From: a virus
Length of the DNA stretch: 36,285 bases
Virus record (IMG/VR): IMGVR_UViG_3300025030_000283
Span: 1-36,285 of that record
Reading direction: 5' to 3' (one strand)
A program made the position numbers and the translations under genes. Below are positions 13,571 to 21,562 of this stretch, piece by piece. How positions within the stretch are numbered: position 1 is the stretch's first letter; each line of letters begins with the position of its first letter. Under the pieces are notes generated by a model. That model worked only from the letters and a program-made list of their open reading frames with translations. It searched no databases and was not told where the DNA came from.

Positions 13571-14209
13571 TTGGGCCACACCATTTTCATCCGCGACCTG
13601 GTCACCCCGAAGTTCTACACGGTACAGGTGCCCGACAACGAGGACGACCCGCACGGTCCGACTCACCCCGAGCAGAGGCAGACTCCGGTCCCGTCGCCGG
13701 TCTATCCGGCCAGCTTCACCAAGCGCGTCTGGTTCGCCAAGCAACTGGACTACTACGGTGAGACCGGCGACTGGCGCAAACGTGCCGAGCTCTGGGAGGA
13801 CAGTGCCGGGGCTGCAACCTGGCCCGAGATCATCGGCGCCTTCCCGGATCTGCCGGAGTACTTCTGTTACGGCATCAGGAAACACTTCAACCAGGTGCTA
13901 CAGCAAATAGCCACCCCCTACATGATGGCCGAGCGCGAGACCTGGCACGTCCAGCAACGCGAGGCCGAGGCGTGGTCGGCGGACCAGAGCGCTCAGGTTC
14001 CGCTCATAGCCGCAATGGCTCAGGCCAGGAGCCTTCCGTTGGCCGACCTGGCTGGGAAGATCCTGGAGAACGTGGTCCTGTTCAGGCAGACCGCCGGCCT
14101 GATCCTCGGCAGACAGCAGGCGATGCTCGACCGGGTCTGGGGGGCGGAGTCCCTGGAGGAGTTGCAGGCGGTCTCCTCCGAACTCGGGTTCGATGTGCTG
14201 AACGTCTAG
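13571..14209 (+). CDS. Tail-fibre-assembly-like protein (DUF4376-type C-terminus)
   Basis: 212 residues from a TTG at 13571 with AAGGAGG upstream. The C-terminal half (AERETWHVQQREAEAWSAD, VPLIAAMAQAR, LAGKILENVVLF, LILGRQQAMLDRV) has the pattern of the DUF4376/tail-fibre assembly chaperone C-terminus. Such proteins fold or attach fibres. It lies 19 kb away from the fibre gene 33149-35089, where a chaperone would usually follow, and no other candidate is seen there. Confidence 0.6.
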   Translation: MGHTIFIRDLVTPKFYTVQVPDNEDDPHGPTHPEQRQTPVPSPVYPASFTKRVWFAKQLDYYGETGDWRKRAELWEDSAGAATWPEIIGAFPDLPEYFCYGIRKHFNQVLQQIATPYMMAERETWHVQQREAEAWSADQSAQVPLIAAMAQARSLPLADLAGKILENVVLFRQTAGLILGRQQAMLDRVWGAESLEELQAVSSELGFDVLNV

Positions 14210-14223
14210 GAGCGGCGAGCCCA

Positions 14224-14445
14224 ATGAGCGATGTGATCGATCAAGCTCTGATCTGCACTGAGCAATTTCTGGAGGCCATCTTGGCTGAACATCGGAAGCG
14301 CAAATCTACGGGCAGGAGTCGCACCCACTGCGAAGACTGCCAGCAACCAATACCGGATGATCGCCGCAAGGCGGCCAAGGGCTGCACCAGGTGCGTCACT
14401 TGCCAGGAAGCCGTTGAAATCCACGCCCACTGGAGAGCTTTGTGA
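14224..14445 (+). CDS. TraR/DksA-type C4 zinc finger protein
   Basis: 73 residues. HCEDCQQPIP and CTRCVTCQEAVE supply two CxxC pairs 17 residues apart, the DksA/TraR zinc finger. The acidic coiled-coil tip of full DksA is reduced to a short N-terminal helix, as in TraR. TraR-like proteins bind the RNA polymerase secondary channel and alter promoter choice, so it may tune host or phage transcription. Overlaps the next start (GTGA). Confidence 0.8.
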   Translation: MSDVIDQALICTEQFLEAILAEHRKRKSTGRSRTHCEDCQQPIPDDRRKAAKGCTRCVTCQEAVEIHAHWRAL

Positions 14446-14774
14446 TCACCAACTATCAACCCTGGATCTTTGCCTTCAACGTCTTTCAGTTCCTCCTATC
14501 AAGCGGCCTCGGCCTTTATGTCTGGTGGACCAACCGCGACAAGATCACCGAGACCCGCTTCAGGGAGCTTGAGGACCGGATGACGGCCGTGGAGGGAAGG
14601 GTGAAGAGCATGCCCGTCTGCGGCAACCACGGCAGGATGGAAGAAAACGACGTCAAGCTGTTCAAGCGTTTCGACGACCTTCACGGCGACATCCGGGAGC
14701 AGATCGGCGCGCTCAAAGGCCTTACTAGGGCCGTGGACATGATTAACGAGTACCTGCTCAAGGAGAGGAAGTGA
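14442..14774 (+). CDS. DUF2730 family membrane coiled-coil protein (Mu gp25-like)
   Basis: 110 residues from GTG 14442 overlapping the previous stop. One N-terminal membrane segment (FAFNVFQFLLSSGLGLYVWW, about 9-29) is followed by a long charged coiled coil. This is the layout of DUF2730/Mu gp25. Position between the lysis genes and the terminase genes also matches Mu. The role is unresolved; single-span proteins here have been linked to lysis. Confidence 0.8.
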   Translation: MITNYQPWIFAFNVFQFLLSSGLGLYVWWTNRDKITETRFRELEDRMTAVEGRVKSMPVCGNHGRMEENDVKLFKRFDDLHGDIREQIGALKGLTRAVDMINEYLLKERK

Positions 14775-15088
14775 TGCCATTTTCAGACATGCTCACAGAA
14801 CATCGTCGCCTGATCATCCTGCGCTCGCTGGAGAATCCGCGGATCGGGCCGAGCTGCAACGACTCCATCCTGCAGACCATCTGCACGGAGGAATTCGGCT
14901 GCCGCAGCAGCCGCGACCAGGTGAAGAGCGCCGCGACCTGGCTTGAGGAACAGGGCCTGGTGAGAAACAAGGTGCAGGAGTCCGGGACCTACATCGTCAC
15001 CATCACCCAGCGCGGTGCCGAGGTGGCCACCGGCATCCTGACCGTGCCCGGCGTCAAGCGTCCCAGCCCCGGAGATCTCCATGGGTAA
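14774..15088 (+). CDS. Mu gp26-like winged-helix protein (VpaChn25_0724 family)
   Basis: 104 residues from ATG 14774, with AAGGAGAGG upstream. LTEHRRLIILRSLEN, then SRDQVKSAATWLEEQGLV and the ending VPGVKRPSPGDLHG are typical of this phage family, which looks like a winged helix. It stands before the terminase genes in Mu-like phages. Function not established. The last bases overlap the small-terminase gene. Confidence 0.8.
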   Translation: MPFSDMLTEHRRLIILRSLENPRIGPSCNDSILQTICTEEFGCRSSRDQVKSAATWLEEQGLVRNKVQESGTYIVTITQRGAEVATGILTVPGVKRPSPGDLHG

Positions 15089-15644
15089 GCGTTCCGACCT
15101 CGAACCGCGCGCCATCTCCCTCTACGCCGAGGGTATGGAGATCCCGCAAATCTCGGTCGAGCTGGAAGTCTCCGAGAACAGTTTGCGGGACTGGAAAAAG
15201 CGCGCCGGCTCCGAGTGGGACGATGCCCGCGCACTCTTCCGCAAAGGGCAGGTCGCCAGCTTCGAGGACGTCGGCCGTCGCGTGCAGCGCGCCAGGGAGA
15301 TCACCAGCCGGCTGACCGGGAACGCGAAGAGTCAGGGGGCCATGGGGCAGATCCTCAACGAGGGGCTGCAAACCATGCTCTATGACGTCATGAACCAGAT
15401 GCAGACGACGGCCCTCCTTGACCCCGAGAAGATGGACGCCAGCATCTCGCAGATGAAAGGGCTCGCCCAGATCCTGCAGCGGAGCGAGCAGGCCGCCAAC
15501 CTGAACCTGAAGCGTGAAGCGGAGATCCGCAAGCAGGCGCTTGACGACGTGGACAAGGCGGTCGACGGCGCCGCCCAGGTCGCCTCGCAGCCCCTGACGA
15601 TAGAGGACTTCAAGCGCATCATCCGGGAGAGCTACGGTGTCTAG
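15081..15644 (+). CDS. Small terminase-like protein (DUF1804)
   Basis: 187 residues. The N-terminus is a helix-turn-helix (LYAEGMEIPQISVELEVSENSLRDWKKRA) followed by WDDARALFRKG, as in DUF1804 proteins of Mu-like phages, then long helices for oligomer formation. Lying directly before the large terminase, it should recognise the phage DNA end for headful packaging, by analogy with Mu gp27. Overlaps the next gene by eight bases. Confidence 0.82.
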   Translation: MGKRSDLEPRAISLYAEGMEIPQISVELEVSENSLRDWKKRAGSEWDDARALFRKGQVASFEDVGRRVQRAREITSRLTGNAKSQGAMGQILNEGLQTMLYDVMNQMQTTALLDPEKMDASISQMKGLAQILQRSEQAANLNLKREAEIRKQALDDVDKAVDGAAQVASQPLTIEDFKRIIRESYGV

Positions 15645-16980
15645 ACCTCTTTTCCTGCCATACCAGAGCCGCTGGATCTCCAACGAGAGCCGCTTCAAGA
15701 TCGGCATGTTCGCCCGGCAGACCGGCAAGACCTTCGGCACCACGTTCGAGCTTGCACAGGACAGCCAGCTGGCAGATTTGCAGGAGAAGCGCACGCGGTG
15801 GGTCATTCTCTCTCGCGGCGAGCGGCAGGCCAAGGAGGCCATAGAGGAAGGGGTCAAACGGCATTGCCAAGCCATGGGGTCGGTGATCAAGGCCAGCGAG
15901 TTTGACTACAAGGGCGGAGATGCCAGCTACCGCGCCATGGAGGTCTCCTTTCCGAACGGCTCGCGGATCACCGCGCTTCCGGCCAATCCGGATACCGCGC
16001 GTGGCTTTTCCTCGAACGTCTTCCTGGACGAGTTCGCCTTCCACCAGGACAGCCGCAAGATTTGGACCGCGCTCTTCCCGGTGATTTCAGCCGGATGGAA
16101 ATTGAGGGTCGTCTCCACGCCGAACGGCAAGAGCAACAAGTTCTACGACCTGATGACCGGCGACGATGCCCTCTGGTACCGGCAGACCTGCGACATCTAC
16201 CAGGCCGTAGCAGACGGCCTCCCCCGCGACATAGAGCAGCTGCGCACCGCCCTGGGCGACGATGATGCCTGGGCTCAGGAGTACGAGCTCAAATGGCTGG
16301 ATGAGGCGAGCGCATGGCTCCCCTACGAGCTGATCAACGCGGTGGAGCACGACCAGGCGGGAATCCCCGAGCTGTACGCGGGCGGCCCTTGCTTCGTCGG
16401 GGTAGATATCGCGGCGCGAAACGACCTCTTCGTCATCTACGTGCTGGAGGCCGTCGGAGACGTGCTCTGGACCCGTGACATCATCGCCCGGCGTCGCCTG
16501 AGTTTCGCCGACCAGGATGAGCTGCTCGCCGAGGTGTTCAAGAGTTACCGGGTTATCCGCTGCTGCATGGACCAGACGGGCATGGGCGAGAAGCCGGTAG
16601 AGGACGCCCAGCGCAGGCACGGCAGCTCCCGCGTGGAGGGAGTTCTTTTCACCGGGCCGAACAAATTGACCATGGCGACCCTGGGTAAGGAGGCCTTCGA
16701 GGACCGAAAGGTCAGGATACCGATGGGCGATCAGGCTTTGAGAGCGGATCTGCACAAGCTGCAGAAGGTGACCGGCCCCACCGGCACCCCGCGCTTCATG
16801 GCCGACTCGGACAGTGCCGGCCATGCTGACAGAACGTGGGCTTGCTTCCTGGCGATCAACGCGGCGACAGGCGGGGACGTGACATATGCCTGCCACCGCA
16901 TCAACGCCGACACCATAAAGGATCTGCCCCGGCCCATGAAGCTGACCGCCGGCTTCGGCCGCACTAAAGGAGCTTGGTAA
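15637..16980 (+). CDS. Terminase large subunit (Mu gp28-like)
   Basis: 447 residues from GTG 15637, inside the end of the small-terminase gene. ATPase part: Walker A-like RQTGKT (27-32), Walker B VFLDEF (128-133), coupling motif STPNG (160-164). Nuclease part with an RNase-H-type acidic triad: Asp257 (GVDIAARND), Asp312 (CMDQTGMG) and Asp398 (GHADRTWA). It cuts and pumps DNA into the prohead; Mu-type enzymes package from inside the left end into host DNA. Confidence 0.95.
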   Translation: MSRPLFLPYQSRWISNESRFKIGMFARQTGKTFGTTFELAQDSQLADLQEKRTRWVILSRGERQAKEAIEEGVKRHCQAMGSVIKASEFDYKGGDASYRAMEVSFPNGSRITALPANPDTARGFSSNVFLDEFAFHQDSRKIWTALFPVISAGWKLRVVSTPNGKSNKFYDLMTGDDALWYRQTCDIYQAVADGLPRDIEQLRTALGDDDAWAQEYELKWLDEASAWLPYELINAVEHDQAGIPELYAGGPCFVGVDIAARNDLFVIYVLEAVGDVLWTRDIIARRRLSFADQDELLAEVFKSYRVIRCCMDQTGMGEKPVEDAQRRHGSSRVEGVLFTGPNKLTMATLGKEAFEDRKVRIPMGDQALRADLHKLQKVTGPTGTPRFMADSDSAGHADRTWACFLAINAATGGDVTYACHRINADTIKDLPRPMKLTAGFGRTKGAW

Positions 16981-18579
16981 ATGTCAGTTGTGACCAAGAT
17001 TTACGACTCGATTAAACGGCTCGTTAAAAAAGAAGACCTGACCCGCGAGGTCGCCGCCCCAAGCCTCACCGGCGTCAGGACCCTGTTCACCAATACCGTC
17101 GCGTCGGGCGTCACCCCGGAGCGCATGGCGAGCCTCTTACAGCGCGCGGTCGACGGCGACGCCCATGACTACCTCACGCTGGCCGAGGAGATGGAGGAGA
17201 AAGAGCCGCACTATGCCAGCGTGCTTTCAACCAGGAAGCGTGCCGTCAAGAAGCTCCCGATCCAGATCGAGGCCGCGACCGATGCACCGAAGGATGTGGA
17301 GATCGCGGACGCCGTGCGCGAGCTGGTGAAGCGGGCCGGCTTCAAGGCGATGCTGGAAGATCTGCTGGACGCCCTGGGCAAGGGTTACTCCGCCGTCGAG
17401 ATCGAATGGGACACGACCGGCAAGCGGTGGTTTCCCCGCGCCTACAAGTGGCGCGATCCGCGCTTTTTCGTTTTCGACCGGGTGAGCCGGACGCAACTGC
17501 GCCTGCTTGATGAAGCCGACCTGGTCGACGGGGTGGAGCTGCCTCCCTACAAGTTCATCGTCCACTTGCCCAAGATCAAAAGCGGCATCCCGATCCGTGG
17601 CGGCTTGGCCCGGCTGGTGGCGTGGAGCTACATGGCCAAGATGTACACGTTCAAGGACTGGCTGGCGTTTCTTGAGATTTTTGGGATGCCGCTCCGAATC
17701 GGCAAGTACGGCCCCAATGCGTTGCCCGAAGACATTCAGATTTTGAAGACCGCGGTGGCCAACCTCGGTAGCGACGCCGCAGCAGTACTCCCGGACAGCA
17801 TGAAGATCGAGTTTGAGAAAGCAGCGCAGGCTACAGGCGGCGAAAAGCTTTTCCAGGGCCTGGCGGAGTGGAACGATAAGCAGACCAGCAAAGCCGTGCT
17901 TGGCCAGACCATGACGGCAGACGACGGCTCCAGCCAGGCACAGGCCAAGGTTCACGATGAAGTGCGCGGCGACATCACCGAGAGCGACGCGGAGCAGCTG
18001 GAGGAGACGCTCAACCTGCAACTGATCCGCCCCTTTGTCGACTTGAACTTCGGCCCCCAGGAAGTCTACCCGACCCTGGAGCTCTACATCAAGAAGCCCG
18101 AGGACCTCGCGGCGCTCACCACGGCCCTGAAGGAGTTGGTGCCGTTGGGTCTCCGGGTCGAGCAGAGCGTGGTGCGCGACAAGCTGAACCTCCCTGACCC
18201 CGATCCCAACGCCAAGCCGGAAGATCTCCTTGGCCTGCCGACAGCCGCACCCCCGCCGCCGGCAGGGAAGGGGGCGGCGCTTAACCACCACGGGCACAGC
18301 TGCCCCCATTGCAGCACGGCGCTGAACCAGGAAGGGGAGCAGCCGGACGCGGCCGACATCGTTGCCGCCCGGCTCTCCAGGGAAGCGGCGGCCGCCATGG
18401 ACGCCATGATCGACCAGGTGCGCGCCCTCTTCCTGACCGGCGGCTCCCTGGAGGAGATCCGCGACCAGCTCGTCGAGCTCTACCCGAAGATCAACAGCGC
18501 GGACCTCGGGACGGTGATGATGAACGCCTTCACCTGCGCCAACCTGGCCGGCCGCTCCGAGGTGCTCGATGGCGAGTAG
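16981..18579 (+). CDS. DUF935 portal protein (Mu gp29-like)
   Basis: 532 residues; starts directly after the terminase stop. LAEEMEEKEPHYASVLSTRKRAV, LGKGYSAVEIEWD and WLAFLEIFGMPLRIGKY are typical of DUF935. The portal forms the dodecameric ring through which DNA enters. A Pro/His/Cys-rich segment (PPPPAGKGAALNHHGHSC, about 420-440) interrupts the C-terminal part and may bind metal; it is followed by a helical tail. Confidence 0.93.
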   Translation: MSVVTKIYDSIKRLVKKEDLTREVAAPSLTGVRTLFTNTVASGVTPERMASLLQRAVDGDAHDYLTLAEEMEEKEPHYASVLSTRKRAVKKLPIQIEAATDAPKDVEIADAVRELVKRAGFKAMLEDLLDALGKGYSAVEIEWDTTGKRWFPRAYKWRDPRFFVFDRVSRTQLRLLDEADLVDGVELPPYKFIVHLPKIKSGIPIRGGLARLVAWSYMAKMYTFKDWLAFLEIFGMPLRIGKYGPNALPEDIQILKTAVANLGSDAAAVLPDSMKIEFEKAAQATGGEKLFQGLAEWNDKQTSKAVLGQTMTADDGSSQAQAKVHDEVRGDITESDAEQLEETLNLQLIRPFVDLNFGPQEVYPTLELYIKKPEDLAALTTALKELVPLGLRVEQSVVRDKLNLPDPDPNAKPEDLLGLPTAAPPPPAGKGAALNHHGHSCPHCSTALNQEGEQPDAADIVAARLSREAAAAMDAMIDQVRALFLTGGSLEEIRDQLVELYPKINSADLGTVMMNAFTCANLAGRSEVLDGE

Positions 18580-19333
18580 TGCCGAATACGGGAGCTTGCC
18601 TTTCCAGGAGGCGATCAGCTTCTTCCGCTCGAAGGTGAAGATCCCAACGGAGCGCTGGAATGATCTCCTCCAGGACGAACACGACATGGGCTTCATGGTG
18701 GCGGGCGCGACCAAGGCCGAGTTGCTGACGGACTTCCAGACCGCCATCGACGCGGCGATCTCCGAGGGGACCACCCTGGAGACCTTCCGCAAGGAGTTCG
18801 ACCAGATCGTCGCCAAGCACGGCTGGGGCTACAAGGGGACGCGCGGCTGGCGCACCGAGGTGATCTACAGCACCAACGTCCGCACCGCCTACCAGGCAGG
18901 CCGCTTCCAGCAGATGACCGACCCGGACGTGCTGGCCTACCGCCCCAACTGGCTCTACCAGCACGGCGACAGCATTCGGCCTCGCCCCGCGCACCAGGCA
19001 TGGAGCGGCACGGTACTCCCCGCCAGTGACCCCTGGTGGGAGAGCCACTACACCCCGAACGGCTGGGGCTGCAAGTGCCGGATCGTGGCGCTCTCCGACC
19101 GCGACCTGAAGCGCAAGGAGCTGACCGTAGGCAAAGCTCCGGACGATGGCAGCTACGAGTGGCTCAACAAGAAGACTGGCGAGCTGCAGACCATACCCAA
19201 CGGCATTGACCCGGGTTGGAACTACACCCCCGGCCGCGCACCTGCCAAAGACCGCGAGCGGATACTGAAGGGGATGATAGCCGGCGTGCCGCCGGAGCTG
19301 CAGGCGATGGTCCGGGCCGAGGCGGGGCTGTAA
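18569..19333 (+). CDS. Head morphogenesis protein MuF-like (Mu gp30, SPP1 gp7 family)
   Basis: 254 residues, overlapping the portal gene by 11 bases. The MuF-domain signature is visible: YSTNVRTAYQAGRF, RPRPAHQAWSGTVLP and HYTPNGWGCKCRIVALS near residues 90-175. Proteins of this family attach to the portal and help prohead assembly. Unlike some phages there is no fused toxin domain. The stop overlaps the next start by one base. Confidence 0.92.
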   Translation: MASSAEYGSLPFQEAISFFRSKVKIPTERWNDLLQDEHDMGFMVAGATKAELLTDFQTAIDAAISEGTTLETFRKEFDQIVAKHGWGYKGTRGWRTEVIYSTNVRTAYQAGRFQQMTDPDVLAYRPNWLYQHGDSIRPRPAHQAWSGTVLPASDPWWESHYTPNGWGCKCRIVALSDRDLKRKELTVGKAPDDGSYEWLNKKTGELQTIPNGIDPGWNYTPGRAPAKDRERILKGMIAGVPPELQAMVRAEAGL

Positions 19334-19848
19334 TGGCTGGCGCCTTCACCATCATCAGCAAGGTCGACGATCGCGACATCCAGCGCGAGCTGCAGCGCCT
19401 GGAGAAGAAGGCGGGCAACCTCAACCCCTGCCTGAAGAACATCGGGCAGTACTTGGTCGAGTCCACCCAGGAGCGCTTCACCAAAGAGGTCGACCCGGCC
19501 GGAGTCAAGTGGGCGGCCCTCAAGGAGTCCACCAAGGCCAGGAAGAAGCACACCAAGATCCTGACCGAATCCTCCGGGCTGAGAGAAGACGTACACTACA
19601 CAGTCCGGAATAACGGGTTGAGAGTAGGCAACACCAAATTGTATGCAGCGACGCACCAGTTTGGACGGGACAAAATGCCCGAGCACAAACGTACTGTGAC
19701 GACGGCATACGGCAACAAACTGAAGTTCCCTGTTTGGGCGCAGGTGAAAAGTTATGACCCGAAAATACCGGCCCGGCCTTTCCTTGGATTCTCGGATGAC
19801 GACCGGGAAAGGATCTTGGAGATAACGCAAGATCATATCACCAGCTGA
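19333..19848 (+). CDS. Phage virion morphogenesis protein (Mu gpG-like)
   Basis: 171 residues from ATG 19333. Family features: LKNIGQYLVESTQERFTKEVDPAGVKWAAL, LTESSGLREDVHY and YAATHQFG, then the PARPFLGFSDDD ending. In Mu, gpG is needed for tail or head-tail joining. The last ~90 codons use noticeably more A/T than the first part, which may mark a recombination joint reaching into the following intergenic region. Confidence 0.9.
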   Translation: MAGAFTIISKVDDRDIQRELQRLEKKAGNLNPCLKNIGQYLVESTQERFTKEVDPAGVKWAALKESTKARKKHTKILTESSGLREDVHYTVRNNGLRVGNTKLYAATHQFGRDKMPEHKRTVTTAYGNKLKFPVWAQVKSYDPKIPARPFLGFSDDDRERILEITQDHITS

Positions 19849-19924
19849 GAGCGCCAAATTTGCCCTGTAGCCGTTTCGGGGTAGAAGGGGGCGGTGGAGA
19901 GTGGGCGAACCCGCTGTGGCGAGT

Positions 19925-20028
19925 ATTAAACGGGGATTTAATGCGGTTCTGAAATCCGGTGCTGCCGCTTTTTGCGGTACCGCAAAAGACAGCCGACACA
20001 GATAGGTCTACTGTGCGGATACGCACAG
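19925..20028 (+). promoter_or_regulatory. Intergenic region with three inverted repeats before the protease gene
   Basis: ATTAAA/TTTAAT around 19925-19941; the perfect 18-bp palindrome TTTTGCGGTACCGCAAAA at 19970-19987; and CTGTGCG-GATA-CGCACAG at 20011-20028, ending next to the AGGTG ribosome site. This 188-base gap is the largest among the head genes and could hold a promoter or regulatory RNA for the capsid operon. A short frame (19860-19952) reads through it. Confidence 0.45.
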
Positions 20029-20036
20029 CGAGGTGA

Positions 20037-21089
20037 ATGATGAAAGTTTTGGTCGTAGATGAGGAAAGAGGCGTGGCAGCAAGCCTGGCCATCGCCATGA
20101 ATAGCTCGATGGAGGGTTGCGAGGTCCTCGCGCTCAACTTCGAGTTCGCCCCCGGGGAGGCCCCTCCGGCAGAGCTGATGCTGCTCCCCCCCGGACCTCG
20201 CCCCCAGGGGCGCGATGGCAGGGCCTGGAACAACCGCGATCCGTCAGGGGTGATCAGGTTCGCCCTGGAGCGCGCGCTGGACATTCCCGTCGACATCGAG
20301 CACGCCACCGAGCTTAAGGCCCCCAAGGGCGAACCAGCGCCGGCCATGGCCTGGATCAGGTTCAGGAATTTGCAGGCCCGTCCGGACGGCTCGGTGTGGG
20401 GCGCGGTCGAGTGGAACACCAAGGGCACAGAGATGGTGATGAACCGGGAGTACCGCTACTACTCGCCCGCCATCATCTTCAACATCAAAACGATGGACAT
20501 CATCGGCATCAAGAGTGTCGGACTCACCAACACACCCAACTTCGCAGTCCCCGCGCTGAACCGCGAGGACAAACAAACAGGAGGAGCACCTATGGAACTC
20601 GATCAACTGCTGGCCTCGCTGGGCCTGCCTGCCGGCACGACTTTCGCCGCCGCGCTGAACCACATCGCCAAGATGAAGAGCGATCACGCCACCGCCCTGA
20701 ACCAGGCGCAGAACCCGCCGCTCGACAGGTTCGTCCCCAGGGCCGACTACGACACCGCGCTGAACCGCGCCACCACCGCCGAGACCAAGCTGGCCGGCAT
20801 CGAAACCTCCACCCTGGAGACCGCCATCAACACCGAGATCGATGCGGCCCTGGCAGCCGGCAAGATCACCCCGGCTACCAAGGAGTACCACGTCGCCGCC
20901 TGCCGCGAGAAAGGCGGACTGGACCGCTTCAAGGCCTTTGCCCAGGCTGCGCCGGTCGTCGCTGCCGCCTCCGGCCTGGACGACAAGAAAGTCCCCGGTG
21001 CCGACACCGCCCTGAACGCCGAAGAGAAGGCGGTCTGCGTGGCCCTGGGCCTCAGCGAGGAAGCCTACATCAAGGCCAACAAAGAGTAA
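20037..21089 (+). CDS. Phage prohead protease with scaffold tail (Mu gpI-like)
   Basis: 350 residues from ATG 20037 (a second ATG follows at 20040), with GAGGTG upstream. Residues about 30-180 carry Mu-protease features: DGRAWNNRDPSGVIRFALE, DIPVDIEHATELK, GAVEWNTKG and YRYYSPAIIF, then VGLTNTPNFAVPALN. Residues after about 186 are a helical Ala/Lys/Glu scaffold. The protease trims scaffold during head maturation. An internal in-frame start at 20592 would make the scaffold separately. Confidence 0.92.
   Translation: MMKVLVVDEERGVAASLAIAMNSSMEGCEVLALNFEFAPGEAPPAELMLLPPGPRPQGRDGRAWNNRDPSGVIRFALERALDIPVDIEHATELKAPKGEPAPAMAWIRFRNLQARPDGSVWGAVEWNTKGTEMVMNREYRYYSPAIIFNIKTMDIIGIKSVGLTNTPNFAVPALNREDKQTGGAPMELDQLLASLGLPAGTTFAAALNHIAKMKSDHATALNQAQNPPLDRFVPRADYDTALNRATTAETKLAGIETSTLETAINTEIDAALAAGKITPATKEYHVAACREKGGLDRFKAFAQAAPVVAAASGLDDKKVPGADTALNAEEKAVCVALGLSEEAYIKANKE
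20592..21089 (+). CDS. Nested scaffold protein (Mu gpZ-like) from an internal start
   Basis: ATG 20592 lies in the protease frame and has its own strong GGAGGAG about five bases upstream, directly after the protease domain ends. The product (165 residues, MELDQLLASLGLPAG onward) is the helical scaffold part alone. In Mu the scaffold Z is made this way from within gene I. The RBS is seen; the use of the start is inferred. Confidence 0.65.
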   Translation: MELDQLLASLGLPAGTTFAAALNHIAKMKSDHATALNQAQNPPLDRFVPRADYDTALNRATTAETKLAGIETSTLETAINTEIDAALAAGKITPATKEYHVAACREKGGLDRFKAFAQAAPVVAAASGLDDKKVPGADTALNAEEKAVCVALGLSEEAYIKANKE

Positions 21090-21120
21090 CCCTTTACACA
21101 CATTTCAAGGAGGTAGGTCC

Positions 21121-21525
21121 ATGGCCCTCACGGCAGACAGAAACACCAAACGCAAGAACGGCGATCGCCTCAGCTTAGGCATCGCCGCCAACAAGAAAAT
21201 CTATGCCGGTTCCCTGGTCGCACGCGACGCCGCCGGCCACGCCACCCCCGGAGCCACCGCCACCACCCTGCTCGGTGTCGGCCGTGCCGCCGAGAGCGTC
21301 GACAACACCGGCGGCGCCGCCGACGCTCTGCAGGTCCCCATCGACAAGGGGGTCTTCCAGTTCGCCAACTCCGCAGGCGACCCCATCACCGTCGCCGACA
21401 TCGGCAACGCCTGCTACATCGAGGACGACGAGACCGTCTCCAGGACCAATGCCGGCGGCAACACCCAGTCCGTTGCCGGCACCATCTACGACGTCGATGC
21501 CAACGGGGTCTGGGTGAAGTTTTAA
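21121..21525 (+). CDS. Capsid cement/decoration protein (DUF2190-like)
   Basis: 134 residues with AAGGAGG before the ATG. NTKRKNGDRLSLGIAANKKIYAGSLVARDA and AGTIYDVDANGVWVKF, a small beta protein rich in Ala/Gly/Asp, fit DUF2190-type cement proteins that lie between protease/scaffold and major capsid in Mu-like phages. It would stabilise the capsid lattice. Confidence 0.8.
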   Translation: MALTADRNTKRKNGDRLSLGIAANKKIYAGSLVARDAAGHATPGATATTLLGVGRAAESVDNTGGAADALQVPIDKGVFQFANSAGDPITVADIGNACYIEDDETVSRTNAGGNTQSVAGTIYDVDANGVWVKF

Positions 21526-21562
21526 CAGCCCTTGAACCAACCTTTAACGGAGGATTAATTTC

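Noticed and set aside
17227-18816. 529-residue minus-strand open frame
   Set aside because: Antisense to the DUF935 portal and MuF genes; no natural domain pattern or suitable RBS.
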